Below, one piece after another: positions 24,613-36,281 of a stretch of DNA of 64,000 nucleotides. This DNA comes from Gymnogyps californianus (lineage: Eukaryota > Chordata > Aves > Accipitriformes > Cathartidae), in contig NC_059471.1 of NCBI RefSeq assembly GCF_018139145.2, positions 207,657,494 to 207,721,493 of the forward strand, written 5' to 3'. Within the stretch, counting starts at the first letter, position 1; the number at the start of each line of letters is the position of its first letter. Position numbers and translations under genes: made by a program. Below the pieces are notes generated by a model. The model saw only the letters and a program-made list of their open reading frames with translations, did no database searches and had not been told where the DNA came from.

Positions 24613-24637
24613 ATTTTACCTCTAGAGGAGGTAAAAT
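24613..24637. repeat. Perfect short inverted repeat
   Basis: Arms ATTTTACCTC (24613-24622) and GAGGTAAAAT (24628-24637) are exactly complementary around a 5-nt loop, TAGAG. There is no T-run or gene context that would make it a terminator; it may be a chance palindrome or a small regulatory site. Confidence 0.8.
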
Positions 24638-26780
24638 AGTTGGCAGACAGCAAAGGGTCCTTGTCTTCCAATATGATACTTCTGTAAAAGAAACATCATT
24701 GAGAGATATTCTGAGAAGACCCTACCAAAACTGATGCTGAAAGACCAGCTACAAAAAATTAACGTAGAGAGGTTTAAAAAAATAAGGTATTGCTATAAAA
24801 ATACTATTAATATCTCTCAGACTGGTAGACATTTTAAAATGTATTTTCAATATGTTTAGACTAATAAAGAATAAAATTATGCTGGTCTTTGACTGTGAAT
24901 TATACATTATGGAATAACTTCAGCAATTCGAAAATCCAGAGACAAAAGCATTAGCCCTTTGAATTCCAGAGAATGAAGACTTCCAGAACTTGCTTGTCAA
25001 GAGTAAATTCTCTAGGATTTCATATCAAAGAGGAGAATTTCTACCTAGGGTGCTGTTAAAGATTTTAGAAAGAAACGTAAACAGGGATTCATCAGTTTCC
25101 TAGCAATCTCTCAGACATGAGGACATATTAATAGCAGCTCAGAGAAAACACAAACAAGAAAAAAGAACTCAGAATTCATGGCCATAAAGCACTGATCTTT
25201 CCTGGTTTAAGGTTTGTAACCCCAGAGACAGAAAGCTTGACAAGACATCAGAAAAGATGTTATCAGAGGAGGAATCTCAGCTTGACTTCTTTTCAAGAAC
25301 AAGCTTTGGGTACTTTATTTGAATCAAAGTCTCCTTGTTTGGGATATGAGCTTTGTAATGTAGCTACTGGAAAATAGTCAAGTAGGGAAAAGGGACATGT
25401 GGCTGCAGAATCAGGACAGGAACTCTCAAAGGAAGACTAGGGCAAACTGTTAAATTTCTCTGCTGTTTCCATTTCTTTATATACTAAAGAGAAATTTTTT
25501 TCAGTACGATTTTGTCCCTTAAAGATCTTACCACAAGTATTGCAATGCTGCTACTGAAATGACACTGGTAACAGTGTGATTGCTCTACATTTGCTATGCC
25601 AATAAAATATATACACTTTTTCTCTATGCTATTTTTAGTATTCCATATCTCAACACTATGGCATCTATTTTTACAAAGTACCCAATCCCCGCTTTTCATA
25701 GAGATTAACTGTTGCCAAGCTTTTTTCTTATAGGTGAAATTTGAGCATGGATGATTAGGCTTCACTGCACATTAAAGAGTGACCGAGTATATTCCTGCCT
25801 TAGCATATTCTTCTGCTGAGGATTTTGCTACCAACTTCTGCTGCAAAAATACGATTGAAGCAGAATTTAGATGTCTATGAACTGAAGTTACAATTCTAGA
25901 TCTGTCTGCTTGTTCACGTGCATCGGCTTTGCTCAACTTTCCCAAAGTTCTGATCTCATTCTTCATGTCCAAAATGAAACTTATCATTTAAAGAATAAGT
26001 TTTTGAATTTGGAACACTATTGCTAAGCAAGCTGGTATGATGGCCTATTTCAGTATTTTTTATTGGATTATTAAATAAAATTATCTTCTTAATAAAATCA
26101 GATTGATACGAATAGACATAAAGCAAAAGGTGCGTTTACAATAGTGGCATAGAAAAAACTTCATGGAAAATTCGTTTTTTCCTGCTGAATAGAAGTTGTG
26201 GTCTATCCTAAACTGAAACACATTATTTCTGACTTTGTATTATTACTGCAAGTTTTTTTTGAAGTCTTTCTTAAAATAGCAATATACTGATTAATACTCA
26301 TTGTATATTTAACTCCTTAGATCAGTAACACTGGTTTGTAATTTACGAATCTACAGATTGGGTTGAAGGACAAGTCCACATAGACGAGAAATTGTATCTG
26401 ACAGTAATCAATGAAGGTTGTCTAGGGAAAAGTATAAAAACAGAACAAGTTTGCAGTGATACTTCCTTAGAATGTTTTCCAACCTGCCAACATTTGATAG
26501 TCATCCAATTTTTGGTGCTATGAAATTAATTATCTTCACAGTGATTTATTACTTTTTTCTCTCTTTATGCAGCCTACTAAGGTTCTGATGTAAACAGCTA
26601 AACAAAAATAAGAAATAAATAACCTGGACAAGGAATTTTCAAGTATACAATTTTGTGAGTTGCTTTTTACTTCTGGTACAAAATGTTTTACATATAGAAC
26701 CCTGAAAAATAATAGCTTTTTCATATTCTATGGAACAATAAACGCTAAGTGTTACAATTTTATTACTTTTCCTTAAGAAG

Positions 26781-26805
26781 AAAACAAAACAAAACAAAAC
26801 AAAAC
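26781..26805. repeat. AAAAC microsatellite
   Basis: Five perfect AAAAC pentamers in an A-rich context. Confidence 0.9.
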
Positions 26806-27479
26806 CCAAGAACCCCTCTGTCCTTTACTTGATTTTCATGTATGCACTTGAATAAACAATTTTTAATAAAATAAAACCATCAATTCTGAAAATATGTAGA
26901 TTTACATGCCACATATCTGATTCCCTGTTTTTTACTATTCCAATGTATTTCTTCATTTATTTCCAGTAGATAAAACAATGTGGTTTCAATTAATATATTA
27001 AAGAGTAATGGTAACAAACTGTCTTTATTTTTGCCTGAGATTATTTTATGCACATGTCCTTCAGTTATGGAAACACTTCAAATAAACCACTGAGAATGTG
27101 CATTGAGCACCCACAGGAAGTAGAGGGCTATGTCACTCAGCTTGAGATGAACAACATTTAAACTACTTTTCTTATAGTTTCTCCAGGAAAAAAAAAAAAA
27201 TCTGGTATTTGTTTCCCAAGATTAAAATAGCAAGAACATTATCTACAATTAATCTGTATTTTGTGACAAGGATATCTGATATAGTTCCATTGAAAGGACT
27301 GGTGTAGAAAGCTGACTGTATCTGGAAATAATCTTCCAATTTTTAACGGGAGGCATAATTAACCAAAATTTTGAATGCTGTATATCACATTTTAGAAAAA
27401 CTTTGAGCACTAATTACTCTGGTAAACCACTTATATGCCTCATTGCCAGTAGCTGACAGTATACGTGGAATTTAATCTT

Positions 27480-27588
27480 TCCTTTCCTTTCTTTTTCTTT
27501 CTTTCTCTCTCTCTCATTTCCTTCCTTCCTTCCTTCCTTCCTTCCTTCCTTCCTTCCTTCCTTCCTTCCTTCCTTCCTTCCTTCCTTC

Positions 27589-27658
<70 letters not shown>

Positions 27659-27900
27659 CTTTCTTTCTTTCTTTCTTTCTTTCTTTTTCTTTCCTTTCTT
27701 TCTTTCTTTCCCATTCTTTCTCTTTTTCTGTTTTCCTCTTTCTCTCCCTTCCTCTTCTTGTGATTCTTCTCTATTTCTATTTCTATTTCTATTTCTATTT
27801 CTCTCTTCTTCTCCTTTCCTCTTTCTCTCCATCAGCCTCTCCCTTTAACTTTCTGCTTTTCTGCTTTTCTTTCCTTCCTTCTTTTTCTCTGTCTCTTTCT
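27480..27900. repeat. Compound pyrimidine microsatellite, CCTT / CTTT / CTATTT
   Basis: The core is a pure tetranucleotide CCTT array at about 27521-27590, passing directly into a CTTT array at 27591-27690 with small interruptions. A hexamer array of CTATTT units follows at about 27771-27800. The flanks are imperfect CT-rich sequence from 27475 to 27905. The plus strand is almost entirely pyrimidine for 400 bases, a candidate triplex (H-DNA) former. ORFs of up to 130 codons made of Phe/Leu/Ser or Lys/Glu/Arg come only from the repeat. Confidence 0.98.
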
Positions 27901-28703
27901 CTCTTCTGAAAGTTTTATTAAAACCCCACACAATTACAGAAGTCTTCCTGTCTATTGTCAATTTAAAAATACAGTTATACAGGCTAAGATTTATGAATTA
28001 ATTTTTGGCCTATGAAACAAACTCTAGAAGAAAAGTTTATGAAGTAACATGAATCTGGGGTCAAAATTTAGCAACTACTGCTCCAGCTAGTAGGCATTTT
28101 AGGTGGCATACTGAGATATGCTAACTACCATACTGCTAACTGTCTTCTTTCCTGACTTTGCAGACACAAGAATGATGGTTGAAATATGAAGTTACGATAG
28201 AACCAGAGAAAATACTTTTTCAAAGTACAATAGATTTTCTTTTTAAGGAGGTAAAGGAATAATAACAGCTTGAAATGTTCTATCACTTACATCAGTGTAT
28301 CCATCTAGTACAGATAAAGTACTGGCACAATAAACAGCAGCCTATTAAATCTTTATTTCCAAGGCTCTCCAGTTGCGGGGAAGTTAAAAGATGGAAGTTA
28401 ATAGCGGAGACCAGCTTTTATACTGATGACAAAGATTACATTTGAAGGTGTTACAGTTGGGAGCACGCATTACAGAGGGACACATCCGGAATATGTCCCC
28501 CAGTCTGTGATATTGTATAAGCTCTGTAGCATCCTGCAGGCCAAAAAGCAGTAATTGTAACTCCAGTTTTCTAAATTTTGTTTATAGCCATTCTCTCTTT
28601 TAAATAGAAACTTAGCTTCAGAAAAACATGTAAAAGTCTACCTGACATCCTAATTCTCAAGAATGTTCATTCTACTGTGTTTTAGAAAAGGTATAACACA
28701 AGC

Positions 28704-28728
28704 GAAGTTTAGGTTTGCCCTAAACTTC
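28704..28728. repeat. Perfect short inverted repeat
   Basis: Arms GAAGTTTAGG and CCTAAACTTC pair perfectly around the 5-nt loop TTTGC. No neighbouring gene gives it a role. Confidence 0.8.
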
Positions 28729-31700
28729 ATTCTTCATCATTAATAATATAAACTAGTTGTTGTTCTGTGTGACACATTTAAAGAGGTAATAAAACACGCT
28801 CACAAATTTAAATCCTTGGCTATCTCCCTTTTAAATCTCTGGGACTACTCATGTTTTTAGACATGTATTCAAAAGAACTTTCTTGGGTCTAGGCATATGG
28901 GACTATTTTTACGTAAATGGAGAAGATACTTCAAAGGACTTTGACTCCAAAATAACCTACAAACTATTGATCAAAAGCTCATAGAGTGGAGTTGAAAACC
29001 CATTTAATTTTATCCTGAGCCAAAACACAACAAAAATTATTAAATATAAATGTCAGCCTTGCAAAATCAAGTCTGAATGAACAGCTAGCTTTTGTGATGT
29101 AATTCAAAGAAGAGAATGTCAGGACAGAAAAATGCACATTCAAACTGAGAATCATAGGTCATCTGGCCAGCAAAAATTCCAGTGAAGTAGCAACCATGGT
29201 GAAAGGAATATTCAGTCAAACACGCCATAACTGCAACAAGAAGGAAAAGCATTTTTCAGCAGTGCATCACACTGTTTAAGCCAAGATTTGATGAACAATG
29301 AGGCAATGACACAACCTTCTTTGCAGGTAAAATCTCTGCAGACCAGAAGGCTGTGGAAGAGCAACTGCAGCAAAGGGATAAAGCAGTTTGTTTATTCATT
29401 TTTTTAACTAGGTAATAGAGCACAAATGTTCTTTTTTAAATAAAAGAGTCACTGTATCATATCGGAATTTAATAAGTCAGAGAGAACAAAATATAGTTAC
29501 AATAGGTTGTAAAAAAGTGTTCCACTTAGCATGTCTAAATAATAAATGCAGATGTACCATCTGTGTTTGGAATGGAAGGTTGCCTACCCACAAATCCATT
29601 TTAAAAGGCATTTTTATGTACACACCAGGGGACCACAAGTGAAAATAAGGAACATAAGAAAACTTTCAGATATATTCTAGAGTCCAGGAAGTCCGTAAAA
29701 ATACTAAAATGGAGGCAAATCATTGACACTTTTGATTCTATCATAAATAGATGGGAAAACATATATTTCTACTTGAGTCACACTGTATTTCTGCCATGTT
29801 ATACCCCGTATTTCCTACATATTTCTGTCTTAGTCCTCCAGCCTTACCAAAGGAAGCCCAGCTTCCTGGGTGCATATGCCTCCTCCTGAGAATACACCTG
29901 TTTGTCCTGTGCTGCCTTCAGCTACCTGCCACATCCCACAGCAACCAGCTGGGCTGGAGGCACTGGGTTCAGTGGTGAACTCCGAAAAGCACACATGCCA
30001 TTTTGCCATGTAACATGGTTTACGCATATTAACTGGTCACAAACAAGCCTAATAAAATATATAATGACTCCACACTAAAGGCTCTTTTCCCAATGGGAAT
30101 GTTTACGTGGGCCTCTCACTTCTACCTAGTTATTAATTTTCAGTGGTATTCATTTCATTTAATGCTAGATATCTATGTTTTGGGCGAATATGTCTGAGGT
30201 AATCACTTAGCTTCCATTGTAGCATTGTTAGAAATAAGTAGGCATTTTGGGGTGCAATTAATCTGACTGGATAGAATAAACTTTCAGGGCAACTTTCAGG
30301 TCACCCTCAAAGTATCCTGGAAGTATTTACTTCCTCTCAGTCAGATGCCTACCCTTCTGAGTGTCATCAATATAACTCCTTTTAGCTGAAATTTGCTCAT
30401 TGATTTTGATTGCAAGAAGATAATGAAATTAACAGATGAGAAGAGGAAAAAAATGCTAAGAATTAAGGAAATACATCCAATGAGGCAAAAAGTAGGTAAA
30501 CGACAGATATTATGTTGTTCTAGTGCACCAGAAGTGTTCTAATGAATTAGAAAATCATCCTGAAACCAGTGGACTCACATGGAATGACCATGTTCATATG
30601 TTTATGATGTAATACAGAACCTTCAGGAGTTTGTAGAAAATTTACCATGGACTTTAGATTTTGGTTTGAAAGACGGATAACACAATGGCTCAGCACAGCA
30701 CTCAGGCTTGAGTCCAGTCTGCAACTCAGCAAGCTGAAATGAAGATTACTTAAGTCTTAATTTGTCAATAACAATTTTGGGGGACAATGAACTGTTAACT
30801 CACATTTCCTGAGTGTTCTTCTATGCACACCACAGCAAAAGAAAAGAAGGACCCTAGCTGCAGTATTTCAATGTTTGTTTTAAATGTCTATTGCTTCACC
30901 TAAGGGTTCTAATTCCCTGACACTGAAAAGAAACCATGAATCAAGAATTTAACTCTGGAGAAAAACATGGATTAATCCCCATACTTAAACTTTTCCGGTT
31001 TGCTTCTTGGTTTAGCATCCAGGTTCAATATATCCTTATTGACATATGCAAAGATATCTCCAAGATTGCACCTATCTGTTTCTAGAACTAGAAATAGGAG
31101 AGACACAGCATTTCTGTGTTGGATTTGAGCTAATTACACTTTCTGCGATTAAGTTAAGGTTGTTAGGCATAGCACCATGCTAGAATGCACATATTTCTTC
31201 AGGAGCCAAAGGCAGTACCTCTGAATTGTCCTACTCTGTTATGTGAATGTACCAATGTCATCAAAGGTAGCTAAAAATTCCATATTTGCAATTTGGAATA
31301 TGATGCAACTTTTCAAATTTGTCTAGGTAGCTCAGGCATCCAGCTCTGGGTTATAGATTCCTTTTAGGGGACTTGTTTCATAGTTTAAAAAAACCCTACA
31401 GTTCTTGCCTTTTACATTCTTTGTTGAATTTATCACAACTGATGACAACAGAGGTGAATGGAGCTCCAAAAAGAGAATAATAAAATCCAATAGGAGATTT
31501 GAAACATTCATATGATTGAGAATGTTATTTTGAATACATAAATTTCCAAAACATGATCAATAAAGAAATTATCTCTATTGTTAATATACATAGCTTATAC
31601 AGAACTTACACCAAACTCCTTACAGAATCCTGAACATTAATTAAAACTGTCTGGGAATGTGCAGGTCAGATATTTTAAAATCAGAATGCAATCAAAACCA

Positions 31701-32006
31701 AAACTAAAGAAAGGGTACGTTCTACAAGTCTCTTTATTCTATTTTTAAGGAGATCTGAAATTACAAAACAATCTGAACTTTTTGACAGATATCAGAATTT
31801 AAAATGACATTTTCCAATTTGAAGAAGTTCCTAGATATTTTAAATTAAAACCAGAATTAATGTGTAACAGAAAGAACTATAAAATAGAATAGAATTAAAA
31901 TAGAATGAACCATTTCAATTGCTGTAATTCAATACATTTTTAATATTAGTTCCCCAAAATATCAGATTTTGACATTTCATCAAAGACAGGAAAAACCTAG
32001 AAAAGT

Positions 32007-32027
32007 AAAAAAAAAAAAAAAAAAAAA
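32007..32027. repeat. Poly-A tract (21 A)
   Basis: A pure adenine run. It could be the tail of an unrecognised retroposed sequence, but I see no element to its left and no target-site duplication. Confidence 0.9.
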
Positions 32028-35000
32028 GTAATTTCCTCTGTAGCTATGGTTCTGATTAGGTAAGTCATGAGTCAGGAGCTCAAGAGGTCAATGAAACCAG
32101 TGTTCTGGTCATGAGGACAGCACACCGAATTTATAAATGAATCCACAATTGTACCTTACCTAATTTTTATGTATTTATTATCTCTCTGATGTTCTGTGAT
32201 TTGTGTTGTTAGTGTAGGAATCCATATGGGAACATGGGAACATAATATGTAAATCTGGATATGCATAATGTCCATGAATAAATTTCTTAATCTCACTCGC
32301 TTTAGTTACTGGTTGCAACAATTCTTACCCATAATATCCAGAAGGTGTTGTGAGGCTCTGTTCATTCATTAAAAGCATGAAATCTGCTGTGACAGCTTTG
32401 CATGAGCAGTGCTAGAAGTCTATAATTAAAAAAAAATTATGTTCTCATAGGATTATAACCCATACAGGGAAAGGGTATTTCTTCTTTGTATTTGCATAAT
32501 CTTGTTTAATAGACTTAAACCATAATTAGGTAAATTGGGAACTTCCTTGTCAACATTTTTAAGTATTACAACTATTAATGTTTCTTGCACTAGTATTATA
32601 ACTGGCAGTTAATCATCATCATTTATTCTTTAATTAAATTGTTGATTTTATTGATAGTAATCAAATATTTAGAAGATGCAAGAAAGACAGTGTTTCTTAC
32701 TTCCTTGGAGCCAGAATTTCACCCAGAATATTTTATTTGGCTTATTTTGTTAAGATTAAAAAATATTTCTCCCTCACTTTTCCACTGCCTTTCATTTTCC
32801 TCAGTTTACTTTATTAAGTTTTGGTTTTAGGGGTTTTTGTTTTGTTTCGTTTCGTTTTAAGTTTTCTGCAGGAGAAGAACCTTCTGGGAAAAAGGAAAAA
32901 AAAAAGCAAAAGAAAACTGGGATTCAAAATAAACACTTCTCAGCTGAACCATCTTCAGCAGACCAGCAAACTCCTCCCTTAAACATTCAAATATATGACT
33001 GTACATGAAAATCAGATGGGCATGAGGAAACGATTCCAATTGCCAAATGTAGTTTTGATCCATATGGCAAACAGCTGCTGTTCAGATGAGCAAATTTCTG
33101 AGAAGCTGATTTGTTAAATCCAAACAGAGGATCTTGCAGTCAAAGGTAAATACATCATAGCACCTTGCAGTTTTTATTTGCTATCATCACCACTGATAAT
33201 GCATAGTCTCTTACAATATGCTGTTTCTTTCTTTAAGAGTAACCTACAAGGCAGGAGATAACAAATACACAAAATATAGGATTTGAGTGGTCGCCATTGC
33301 TGATGCAGTAAATGGGAATACAATTCCTCGTAGTCATAGCAAATTACCACAGACATTTCCAGGAATGTGTGATGATCCAGGGCTTGCAGAGAGGGCCATT
33401 CCAGAAAGATTTCTTTTTGTTTTATGATGTTATCACTACCACTCAGCACTAACCTGTTTCTGCCTCAACGTATCTAGGGTAAAATCTGCCAATGGATTTT
33501 ATTATGAACAGTTGCAAGGGCTATTAAAAATCCCACCTTTAACAACTTAGAGCATGTATGTGAGGTGAGATCCATGCTGTTTCACTGCCTGCAGCTTTTT
33601 CTTTCATTTGAAACCCTAAATTGCTTTCTGAGTCTAAAGAGATGTTTGCAAATTTCTTAAAGAGTGCTTCCTTTCCACGGGAAAGGTATGTCGTACTTCT
33701 TACCATCCACAAAGCTGCCTCATGGAGGGCCTGTCCAGACATGTCCAGCAGCATGTTAATTTGTGGGGCTTCCTGAAGCAGAAGGCTTTGAGTTCTACAC
33801 TGAGACACCTTCCAGCCATATCTGAAACCATGGCTCCAAGCCAACGGGCTGCATGTCTTGTCTCAGGACTCTGCTCTTGAGTGTCTTCAACAACACAGAG
33901 TTATGCTATGCCTTACTTATGTAATTTATATAAACATATATAGAGAGATATCTTCTGCAGAGATTGGATTCACATAGAAACAGGTTCTCAGGAGGGTATA
34001 AATCTGGTCACTTCACTGTAGTGTATGAAGAAACATCATTTGAAAACAGCAACTGGTCTGATTCGTATGTCTTTCTCATATTTTGTCTTGTGATAATATT
34101 AGTTTGATGCGCAATTTTTCTCATCAACTTAAGATCACTTATAGAGTTCAGCTCTTTCATTATAAAATTCAATAATGGCACTTTCTTTCTTTTATTTCCA
34201 CAAGTGTGCTGGGAGTATCTGAAGTGGGGAAGTCACAGACTGGGTGAAAAAGAAATACGATATTTACTGCCAAATTTTCTCTGGAATAAGGCCATAAAAA
34301 CTAAAGGAGGTAGAAAAAATGGAAGAAGAATGAGGCCAGATGGTCCATTGGAAGGCAGTGGAGAAGAAGGCTTACCAGTTATAATTTGAGCAAGGCAAAG
34401 TCTGAGAAAATGGCTGCTATGTGGATACTTACTTACTTAGGTGAGTAATCATTTCAGTTCATTTTCTTTCTGGTGCTTTTTATAAGACAGACAAGGTAAG
34501 AGGATAAAATTAATTATATTTAATTTTAATGTACATATTTGTCAAGAATATTTAAAAGTCAAGTTAGATGCCTATTTAGTTTTGCTTACAAGTCTAACTT
34601 CATGAATTAAGTGCTTGAATGTATTCCTTTATCTTTCACTCTTCAACCAGATTTAAATCTGAAGACTAATTTTTAACTTTACATTCAATACCATTTTACA
34701 GAGGCTTAAATTTAAAAGGAAATCTGACACTCTGTAAGTGCTTGTAATTTTTGTCTGTTGTGAGAGGATATTGTTCCATGTCTTTTCCTATTACTCCTTT
34801 CTTAATTACATTTTTATTTCTTTCAGCCTTTTCTTCTTGATTGGAACCACTCACTAATCATTAAGGGATTATTTTATATATGTGTTCCTTATGATCACTT
34901 AGTTTGTGGCACTACATCATTTATCTCCTCCATCAAAGTCCCTAAATTTGGCTACTCAAGGTGGAATTGTAGTTCTTGAAGAAATCCAGAAAGCCTAACT

Positions 35001-35585
35001 TTGAACTTCAGGACTTGTCTTGTTTTCAGGAAAGTAATCCCTATCTTCTTATACTCTGCCTCAGAGATTTCCCTGACAATTATTTTCCTCAGAAGGGAAA
35101 TACACCAGGTAAAATTGTGAAATATTTATTATTTAAATAGTACTTGACTGTGAATGGAAGCCATATGGCTTGACAGTGTTTAAGGTGGGGTTTTGCGGGG
35201 TTTTTTTGGGGGGAGGGTTTAATTGGCTTACTTACAGTCTATTCAACGTAAATTCTAGAATGTACTTATTTTTAAAAGTCTCAATTAGTGCTCTTAAATA
35301 AAAAGTAAGATTAGTCACCTGTATTATGGAGTCCTGAAACCCATATTCTCAAGAATATTGAAAAAAACCCCAAAGCATTGGTTTTAAATACACAGCATAT
35401 AACACTGTGAGTTCATGTATTTTGAATACTCTACTTGCAATAGTATTCTTATTTAGAGAGGATTTTCAGTCTCCTTTATAAACATTATTTTGGCCTCAAA
35501 AATTTTTAGTTAGTTCTTCTGGTTACTATTCTGTAAAGGAAGAAACTATACCAAAGACATTATGAGACTGAAAATTATCATTTTC

Positions 35586-36281
35586 ACAGAATCACAGAAT
35601 CACACAGAATGGTTGAGGTTGAAAGGGAGCTCTGGAGGTCATCTGGTCCAACCCACCTGCTCAAGCAGGGCCACCTAGACCAGATTGCCCAGGACTATGT
35701 CCAGAAGGTTTTTTAATATCTCCAAGGATGGGGACTCCACCACCTCTCTAGGCAGCCTGTGCCAGTGCTCAGTGACCCTGACAGTAAAAAAGTGTTTCCT
35801 TAAGTTCAGACAGAACCTCATGTGCTTCACTTTGTGTCTATTGCCTCTTTTCCTGTCACTGGCAGCACTGAAAAGAGCCTGGCTCTGTGTTCTTCTTCCT
35901 CGTATTTATATAGATTGATAAGATCTCCCCTGAGCCTTCCCTTCTCCAGGTTAAACAGTCCCAACTCTCTCAGCCTTTCCTCATATGAGAGATGCTCCAG
36001 TCCTTCAGTCATCTTTGTGGCCCTTTGTGGGACTCTCTCCAGTATGTCCATGTCTGTCTTGTACTGAGGAACCCAGAACTGGGCAAAGTACTCCAGGTGT
36101 GGACTCACCAGGGCTGAGTAGAGGGGCAGGATCACCTCCCTTAACCTGCTGGCAACACTCTTCCTTATGCAGCCCATTTGCCTTTTTTGCTGCAAGGGCC
36201 CGTTGCTGGCTCATGTTCATCTAGGTGTCCAGAAGGATCCCCAGGTATTTTTTTGCAAAACTTCTTTCCAGCTGGGCAGAG
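35586..36281 (-). mobile_element. CR1 LINE retrotransposon, 5'-truncated copy
   Basis: Read on the minus strand, this is the 3' end of a chicken-repeat-1 (CR1) LINE. The terminal part ends in ATTCTGTG-type units (seen on plus as CACAGAATCACAGAATCACA), followed inward by the stretch that on plus reads GGTTGAGGTTGAAAGGGAG and TGGTCCAACCCACCTGCTCA, hallmarks of avian CR1. Farther in, a minus-strand frame (36195-35827) reads [17 protein letters not shown], then [17 protein letters not shown] and [11 protein letters not shown], the C-terminal end of the CR1 ORF2 reverse-transcriptase protein. The copy is truncated at its 5' end near 36281, as most CR1 copies are. It has small indels relative to my memory of the consensus, so it is fixed and inactive. 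The left boundary is precise; the right one is uncertain by tens of bases. Confidence 0.96.

Larger units (their letters stand above)
19100..27480. other. Intergenic sequence upstream of HGF, first part
   Basis: AT-rich non-coding sequence without any exon or repeat family I recognise. It holds a run of 16 C at 19562-19577, a duplicated 14-mer ATGTTTTCTGACCT at 20896 and 20919, a perfect hairpin at 24613-24637 and five AAAAC units at 26781-26805. ORFs here are at most about 100 codons and resemble nothing known. Confidence 0.7.
27901..35585. other. Intergenic sequence, second part
   Basis: AT-rich non-coding DNA. It contains a perfect 10-bp-arm hairpin at 28704-28728, a run of 21 A at 32007-32027, a GTTTT-type simple repeat near 32832-32862, and a G/T-rich patch near 35186-35218. 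No exon or dispersed repeat is recognised before the CR1 copy. Confidence 0.7.

Noticed and set aside
27440..27848. ORFs of 66-130 codons in the microsatellite
   Set aside because: Pure translation of CCTT/CTTT repeats (Lys/Glu/Arg or Phe/Leu/Ser).
35685..36224. Plus-strand ORFs of 77-81 codons over the CR1 copy
   Set aside because: Antisense shadows of the CR1 element; only the minus-strand frame resembles the CR1 protein.
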